From Benincasa hispida (Eukaryota; Streptophyta; Magnoliopsida; Cucurbitales; Cucurbitaceae): a stretch of DNA of 64,000 bases. Positions 57,466-64,000 of this stretch are shown in pieces. Below the pieces are notes generated by a model that saw nothing but the letters and a program-made list of their open reading frames with translations, made no database searches and was not told the DNA's origin. The position numbers and the translations under genes were made by a program. Within the stretch, counting starts at the first letter, position 1. Every line of letters begins with the position of its first letter. The stretch is taken from positions 13,708,651 through 13,772,650 of the forward strand of contig NC_052359.1 in NCBI RefSeq assembly GCF_009727055.1. The letters are read 5' to 3'.

Positions 57466-58780
57466 GCTATCTTTCTCTACTTAGTTTGAGATTGTTAAAC
57501 TACTTAATACCTTTAAATCAATTGTTTTTTAGGACTCGAGTGTACAAGCGGTCGAATGAAGCCCTCGGGAAAAAAAGGAATTAAGTTGGCCAAGATAGAA
57601 GCCAAATTGAACAAATGAAGAAAGAAGGCCAAGAAATTGAAGTTTTCTGCCTAGTCGGAGCATCGCAACGCTCGATTTGAGCATTGCACAACGTTATAAG
57701 CCAGTAGCTACCCATTCCATGAAAGAATAGGGCAGCACTGCGACACTACATGTAGCGTTGCAATGCTATGACTTTAAGCGGATGATTAAAGAACAGTGTA
57801 GTGTTGCAACGCTATGACTTAGAGAAATGCGTGGAAGCATGACAACATTGCAATGTTGTCTCTAGCATTGCGATGCTGTGAAAAATTCTATAAATAACCC
57901 ATCAGTCCACGCCTAGGTTAGACACACTCCAATACACCGCTACCACTTTGTTTCTACTCGGTTTCTGCATCTCTTTTTACCAGAATTCTGAATCTTCTTC
58001 CCCTTTGAGCATTGTATTGAATTAGAAGATGATTTGTGACTAGGATAAGAAATTAGCTTGGGTTTCATAGTTTACTTTCATTCCAATTCATTCTTGAGAC
58101 TATGTTATGTAGTTCTATGAGATTGTTTTGAATTTATCTTGTGTTTATTATTCAATTATCTTGTATGGGATAATCTGACAAATTAGCTATGCATATATAA
58201 TTGAATGCTTTGATTGAACCTAATTTGTAATTATTAGGTAGTCATCACCCAGAAGCAAGAGTTAAGTAAGTTTGTGAAGTTAAATTGGGATTCCTTTTAA
58301 TAAGCATTACATTCTAACTTCGATAATTCTTGCCTAAATAATTGGTTAGACGATGGAAATCAATTGTTTGGCTTAGCTTTGCCTTAGATCTTAAAGTCTG
58401 TTGATTGATTGATTAGTTAAGGATTCTCGCTTTTTCTTTAATTAACTTGATTTTATGGACTTTCGGTTAGGATTTTAAATAAGTAGACTAAGTTGTAATT
58501 TAAATTTCTCACATATCTTTTGAATAGCCTATGATAGAATTGAAAAGGAATGAAATTAACTACAACTAACGAAGCCAAGTATTTTGTTCAATTAATATTT
58601 TTCACATTCTTTCACACTGTGCAATTTTAATTTGCAATTTTCATAAAACCACCTCGGTTACTTCCTACCAGTTTCAATTTTTTTTGAGGAATCCAATTCT
58701 ACTCTCTGTAGTTTGTCCCCGAACTTGCCGCTTGTAGTACTAGTTAGTACAATTAGTTTTTTCAGTGCATATAAATATCA
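57466..58780 (+). repeat. Gypsy-like LTR D
   Basis: Plus-oriented. 'actacttaatacctttaaat' text near the start, the 'gcatcgcaacgctcgatttg' region (57660-57850), and the end region 'gtccccgaacttgccgcttg' (58716), which parallels 'gaccccgtacttgctgctta' in LTR C (60579). Edges approximate. Confidence 0.55.
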
Positions 58781-59229
58781 TTTGTGTAGCACGGGTTTAC
58801 GGGCGATGGTGAATCAGGCAGCCTACCAGCTGGCTGACAATATTCTTTAGCATTCTCTTCACTTACCACCTCAGCTAGCTCAACAATATGCATCTGGGAG
58901 TTCTCAATGTAGCGACACTATCTGGGAACAGAGTTTTCCATACTGAGTGTCTAGCCTATTGACAACGTTGACCAGTTAGAAAAGCTTATTGGCCAAACTC
59001 TCCATGGAGAGAGGATTGTCACTTGGTTCGGCATAGGTTGTGAAGTGGTATTTGCTAAGTTGTTGACCACATCCTTAAGAGACTGCCTGAGCTGCTTGAA
59101 CCTTGGTTTCATTGATTGCCTCAACAGTTGTAATTGACTATCTGTCCACCTTGCTGATTTCTAGCATAGCTCACTTCAGTTGTAGGCTCTTAGCGTTGTG
59201 CTTTAGTAGAAAAAACTTGATAAGTCTTG
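58781..59229 (-). pseudogene. Minus-strand ORF remnant with coiled-coil-like residues
   Basis: Minus-strand phrases 'TTVEAINETKVQAAQA', 'MESLANKLF' and 'VNRLDTQYGKLCSQI' in shifting frames, with stops. They recall the 'QI..V.RLEES' stretch of elements A and C. The orientation is opposite to LTR D beside it. Not a recognised family. Confidence 0.35.
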
Positions 59230-59234
59230 AAAAG

Positions 59235-59263
59235 AGTTATGTTTATATATATATATATATGTA
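59235..59263. repeat. (TA)n microsatellite
   Basis: 'tatatatatatatatatgta' run between LTR D's neighbour and LTR C. Confidence 0.85.
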
Positions 59264-59269
59264 TATATT

Positions 59270-60660
59270 AAATCCCTTGATTTACTCTAATCATTTGCTT
59301 TAATATGTCAATTTTATAGTAAAATAGTCCCGTGAGCACTTTGGAGTCATTACAAGAAATTTGGATTAAAAAGGACTAAGAAATCAACATAATTTAAGAA
59401 AGTCAAAATATTTACCAAAATGCCACTGGAAGCAGTGTCACGACCCTCCAACCAGCATTAAACAACACTGAAAGACAGAAGCATGCATAATTCAACCAAA
59501 TAAAGCAGCGTCGTAATGCTACCAAGGAGCGTCACAATGTAACAGACTTCGACAGAAATATCTACATGTGCGCGCCCTTTTGCACAACCAAGCGTCACGC
59601 CAACGTTGCACCGTTCACCCAATGCTTCTTGGCTTTTCTGCGTAATAGCATCACAACGCTATTCTCAATGTCGCAATACTACCCCTGCGAGTATAAACTG
59701 ATTTCTTTCATTTTTTAGAAAATGGAGGCAAAATTTCATATGGTGTCCGAAGTTTCTCTTAAAATTTTTTCATCTACTTTGCTATTCTATGTCAATTAGG
59801 CCAGATTTTTCATTTTATTTTTGGATTGTAAAAAAATGATTGGATCTTCTTCATGGATTTGTCTATGGATTTATAAGGTAAACCTTCAATCTTGTTTCTA
59901 GTTCAAGAATTATTTGCATATTTCATGTGATTTTTGCTTTTCTTTGACTAATTGCAATCTGAATCTATGCTTCTTTGAATTGATTTGAACTTCTAAAAGC
60001 ATGTTTATGGATCTTTATCTCATGAGCATGTAATTCTAAGACTCTTAGTTTTGTTACAATCTTGCATGAATATGTTGATTTAAATGTATTCTTGCATAAG
60101 AATGTCCAGCTAAGATCTACTAAATGGCAATAGTTAATTGTGTATTTGATGGTGATTTCTATAATACATTAATTGTTGGATTCAAAGATAATTTCAATTA
60201 ATTGAATATGGCTTTCTTGACAATTAATCGTCACAATTAAATCCTTAAACATAATTCATGTGTTTTTAATTCTATATGGATGCAATTGAACCCAATAGGT
60301 TAAAAGCATATACGTTGATCAGGGTGAGGTATTTCTGTCTTTAATCAATGCTTAGGACACTTTTTTTTATTAGAATTTTGTTAGTTGTCCGCCATTGTAG
60401 AGGCTCGCTTAGTCAAGTCAAGTGCATAGTTGTGTGCATAATTCAATTGCATAATTTATTTGTGGAAATCAATGATAGAAATTGAATTGAATGTCTAACT
60501 TGTTACAGAAATTAGATTATTGCTTTTATAATCGAATTTAGCTTAAGAAAAGACTATACATTAGACTCCCTGTGGATCGACCCCGTACTTGCTGCTTATG
60601 CTACTTGTTAGTATAATATGTAGGTTTTGGTGATTTATAAATTTTTTTGTTTTGGTTTGG
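59270..60660 (+). repeat. 5' LTR of element C (gypsy-like)
   Basis: Plus-oriented. The section from 59570 to 60240 is closely repeated at 63365-64000 (for example 'ttcattttatttttggattg', 'tctatgcttctttgaattga'), which defines an LTR pair. The end has 'ctccctgtggatcgaccccg' (60568-60587), wording typical of Athila-type LTR ends. The text before 59570 is not matched in the 3' copy. Confidence 0.7.
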
Positions 60661-61475
60661 AGTCGAATTAACGACATCGATTCGTCGGGGAGAGCTAAGC
60701 CATTTAATCTCTTTCTTTGTTAAATTTAACTTGTAAACTTAAAAAACACCAAAAAGATATTTCTTTCTTTGAGCCCCTTTTTTTAATATGGCATATATGA
60801 ATTTCTTTAATGTATTTCTTTCTAGACAAGTAGCTCAACATAAGGAAGAACAAGAAGTAAGATAAATAAATGAACTTAAAAGTCAAGTTTCACAACTAAC
60901 CTCTCTTGTTCAAGATTTGGCTATTAGGCAATCACAGGTTTCACGTGGTCTTGTACAAGAACATTACCCTCCTTGGGAGATCCTAGCCAAACATTGCTGT
61001 CAATACATTCCTCTTCCTCCAATGCGGGTATTTCTTTAGAAGAATTAGTCAAGGAGCTTTCTAACAATTCTTGTGAGATTGTGTAGGAATCCTCTTTTAG
61101 TCAACAAGAATCCTCTAGTTTTCAACAAGATAGCTTCAGTTTTGTATCTGAAGTTAAAACTGAATTTAGTAATTTGAGAAACCTCATTTCTCAGATTATT
61201 GAATTAGTTGGGAGACTAGAAAAGTCTTGGGGCCAACAATCTTCTAGTCATTCTGAGCGGTGCTGTGAATTGACTTGTATCGATCATTATGCTGAGCAGC
61301 TTGTTCCTCATAGTACAGGTCAAGGCAAGACTCTGGATTCTATCATGTGTGAACTTACTAATGCTTCTTTACAGTATGTGCAAGAATCTATTGAGTCTCA
61401 CTTGGAGACTCAAGCCTCTATGCTCATTGAGGTAGAGCTTGTTCCTCGACTTGCCATCTCATGCTTACAGTAGAA
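60661..61475 (+). pseudogene. Internal ORF remnant of element C
   Basis: The plus strand reads 'INELKSQVSQLTSLVQDLA' near 60870-60925 and then a 99-codon open stretch at 61174-61473 with 'MRNLISQIIELVGRLEKS'. After a frame change it continues as 'RDIEIKVSKELWTNEENVYF' and 'KQVSKVKYESELHLKKS' to about 61625. Acidic and coiled-coil-like, without protease, RT or integrase motifs. It parallels the remnant of element A at 45900-46316. Function unknown. Confidence 0.45.
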
Positions 61476-62009
61476 ATTTGTTCAGAGCATTCCATCATCC
61501 GTGATATCGAGATCAAGGTATCTAAGGAACTTTGGACTAACGAAGAAAATGTTTATTTCCCGCCTTACCAGAAACAAGTCAGTAAGGTTAAGTATGAGTC
61601 TGAGCTTCATCTCAAGAAGTCTTAGGTAATAGAATTTGAGGTTACCAAACCTCGCTCTCTTCTTCTCTCTGGTATATCTTACATTTTTTACTATTGCTCA
61701 TATTTTCCTTACGAGTCAGAGTCAGTTGTTGAGTCTTTTCTTTGTTTCGACTCATTTGGGACACTTGAGTCTTTTGATTTTTGATTTTTTATTTTTTTGT
61801 CAAAAATTAGAAAAACCAAATTTGACCTATCTGGTTCTCATCAAAAGATGAGTACCCTTATAGCCTTATCAGGCTATATAGATTCATCTTAGAGAGGACC
61901 GGAGAAGCATGATAATTTCTACGTACCTTGAAAATGAAAAAAAAAAAAAGATAGGTCACGTCGGGCAATCAATGTTAAAAATTTGCCCTTCTTGAAGGTA
62001 GCCAGGCGT

Positions 62010-62050
<41 letters not shown>

Positions 62051-62267
62051 GTCTTCCTATATTTGCTTTCTTGGAGTAGATTTTTTAGACTAACTTCTTC
62101 GTGTATAGCTTTTCTTTTCTTTTCTTTTTTTTAGGAATACCCTAAATGGAAGAAAAACATCATTTTGAAGCAGGGAGATGATTCTACCACTGCCCAATAC
62201 GTAGAAACCAGGGGAATTTTCTGTTCCCCTTTAGTTTCTGTCTTCGAATCTATATCCACATTTTAAA
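61476..62267 (+). other. Downstream interior of element C
   Basis: Continues the decayed ORF to about 61910 ('TKPRSLLLSGISYIFYY', 'KTKFDLSGSHQK', the latter matching element A). Then 'tgcccttcttgaaggtagcc' (61984), a counterpart of 'ttgcttcctggaagcaacc' in element A, and an (AT)n microsatellite (62013-62048). The hydrophobic frame 61636-61851 is a shadow of this. Confidence 0.45.
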
Positions 62268-62308
62268 CATTGAGGACAATGTTCAATATTTAAGTTGGAG
62301 GTGGGAAA
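62268..62308 (+). other. Hairpin and polypurine tract of element C
   Basis: 'cattgaggacaatg' (62268-62281) and 'aagttggaggtggg' (62292-62305), the conserved arrangement seen just before the 3' LTR in Athila/Tat-type elements. Confidence 0.8.
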
Positions 62309-64000
62309 ACATTACATGTTTTGCATGTTTCTTTCACTTTTAAGTTGAAGGTTGTAAAATGAGCTATTTTAATTTTTTTCTCTATGATGATATCTATGCA
62401 TGTCTAGAACTCTTGAGCATCTAAGCTCAAGTTATTTAGATTATGTGATTTTGATTTGATATATCTTGATATCTTAATGGTTCTGATACATTTTGATGTC
62501 ATTGACTATGATTATTTGAGATTATAAATCTTTGACTTCTTCATAACTTTGATTTCTTATTATTCAATGATTTTTTTTTAAATGACTCTTTAATCATTTT
62601 GCTTTATATTCATGAATATATGAAGTTACATAAAAGAATCACCATACATTTGGTTTTATATTCTCAATAGATTTTCACACGATCACTTGATTCTTATCGA
62701 TGAAATTTTGATGACACACTCTTTTTAGTAACGAAACAAGCAAAATTTTAGGCATTTTAAAATTTTCAAACAAAATTTTGAAACCATTTTTCAAAAGAAA
62801 ATTACTTTCCCTTTTAATTTCATAAAAAAATCGAATGCTTTGTTGTTATGTTTATTTAGATTCTTAAGATTTGTCACCCCGATAGGACAACTTTTGGTCT
62901 TAAGAACAACCAACTTGTTTTAGAAGCAGGTCTAGACAAAGAGGATAAAATAAGGCCTACTAAAAAAAAAAAAAAGCAAGCTTGCAAAATAACATAACAA
63001 GATAACATGACTTCTTAACGTAATTTTCACTAATGTGTGTATGTATGGATAGAGGTGAAAAGAGCTACCTCCATCATGTCTAGTTAGGGCCCATGAGAAA
63101 AGAGTGATAGGTTCCCGATGGTCAGAATGTGAATGTTATCCCTCTAGGCAAAAGAAATGTCAATTAAGATTTGTGTGTGTGAGTTTATAAAGGCACCCTT
63201 ATCTTAGAATTGCCTCTTTCCAATGCAAGTTAGGTATATCTTAAACCCATAACTGGGCTAGTGTAGGGTAAAGAGGAATTGAGAGTTCGATATCACATTT
63301 TCATGGGTTTTTTGCTCTTAAATAAACTAAAGCTTTGCAATAATTTCTTTTATGATTTTTCTTGCAATAACTAAGTGTCATGCCAGCGTCACACCGTTGA
63401 CCCAACATTTCTTGACTTTTCTGCATAATAGCATCCAAACACTGTTCTCAGTGTCGCAATGCTACCCTTGTGAGTGTAAAAGGATTTCTTTCATTTTTTA
63501 GCAAAGAGAGGTAGAATTTTATATGGTGTCTGGAGTTTCTCTCAAGATTTTTTTTTTTTATCTACTTTGCAATTCTGTGTCAATTAAGTTAAATTTTTCA
63601 TTTTATTTTTGGATTGTAAGCAAATGATTGGATATTCTTCACGGATTTGTCTATGGATTTATGAGGTAAGCCTTCAATCTTGTTTCTAGTTCAAAAATTC
63701 TTTGCACATTTCTTCAGATTTATGCTCTTCGTTGACTAACTGCAATATGAATCTATGCTTCTTTGAATCAATTTGAACTTTTAAAAGCATGTTTATGGAT
63801 CTTTATCTCATGAACATGTAATGCTAAGACTCTTAGTTTTGTTACAATCTTGCACGAATATGTTAATTTAAATGTATTCTTGCATAAGAATGTCTAGCTA
63901 TGATCTGCTAGATGGCAATAGTTAATTGTGTATTTGATGGCGATTCCTAGAATACATTAATTGCTAGATTCAAAGATAATTTCGATTAATTGAATATGGC
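62309..64000 (+). repeat. 3' LTR of element C, cut by the window end
   Basis: Begins after the polypurine tract and runs beyond 64000. 63365-64000 repeats the 5' LTR (59570-60240). The first kilobase (for example 'agcaggtctagacaaagagg', 63060-63300) has counterparts in LTRs A and B on the other strand ('ttaggggcactagctttcac' region) but not in the 5' LTR of C. That LTR is therefore truncated or recombinant. Confidence 0.65.

Overview
This is a stretch of AT-rich plant nuclear DNA that is mostly transposable elements. Several repeats look like ones I associate with cucurbits, for example the 'gatagaagtctatcagtgtctatcag' type foldbacks and the TGTTGGG...CA LTRs. The family assignment is from memory and has not been tested by search. 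Only one gene in the 64 kb looks intact: a nine-exon glyoxalase-I-like (VOC superfamily) gene on the minus strand, 14142-20071.

Region by region. 1-8.4 kb holds one LTR, two degenerate Ty1/copia polyprotein copies joined tail to tail at a small palindrome near 4422, and a third copia RT/RNase H remnant. 8.79-13.13 kb is a defective Mutator-like element (MULE-1) carrying a broken plant-mobile-domain (PMD) gene and a truncated MURA transposase. 13.2-20.1 kb is the glyoxalase-like gene, whose introns are packed with foldback MITEs. 20.1-24.4 kb is its upstream region and AT-rich intergenic DNA with a 5S-rRNA-like repeat.

24.4-38.5 kb is a nest of insertions. An LTR is split by a MULE-like element (25507-35541, near-perfect 9-bp target duplication). 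That element is split by a second PMD-bearing MULE (MULE-2, 25617-33062, perfect 9-bp target duplication) and by another LTR. The right half of the outermost LTR is split again by a solo LTR (35871-37913). 38.5-64 kb is a mosaic of Ty3/gypsy-like (Athila/Tat-type) LTR elements on both strands and members of the TGTTGGG LTR family. One of these LTRs is a complete 5' LTR with a tRNA-Met primer site.

How the parts relate. The two MULEs share a layout: PMD gene and MURA transposase in the same orientation, with dyad-symmetric motifs just inside the ends. Both are dead copies. Many of their stops, and the decay of a gypsy primer-binding site, look like C-to-T changes at CpG, as expected for long-methylated repeats. 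The glyoxalase-like gene keeps all its reading frame and splice sites but has lost most of the family's metal ligands and has an N-terminal signal-peptide-like segment.
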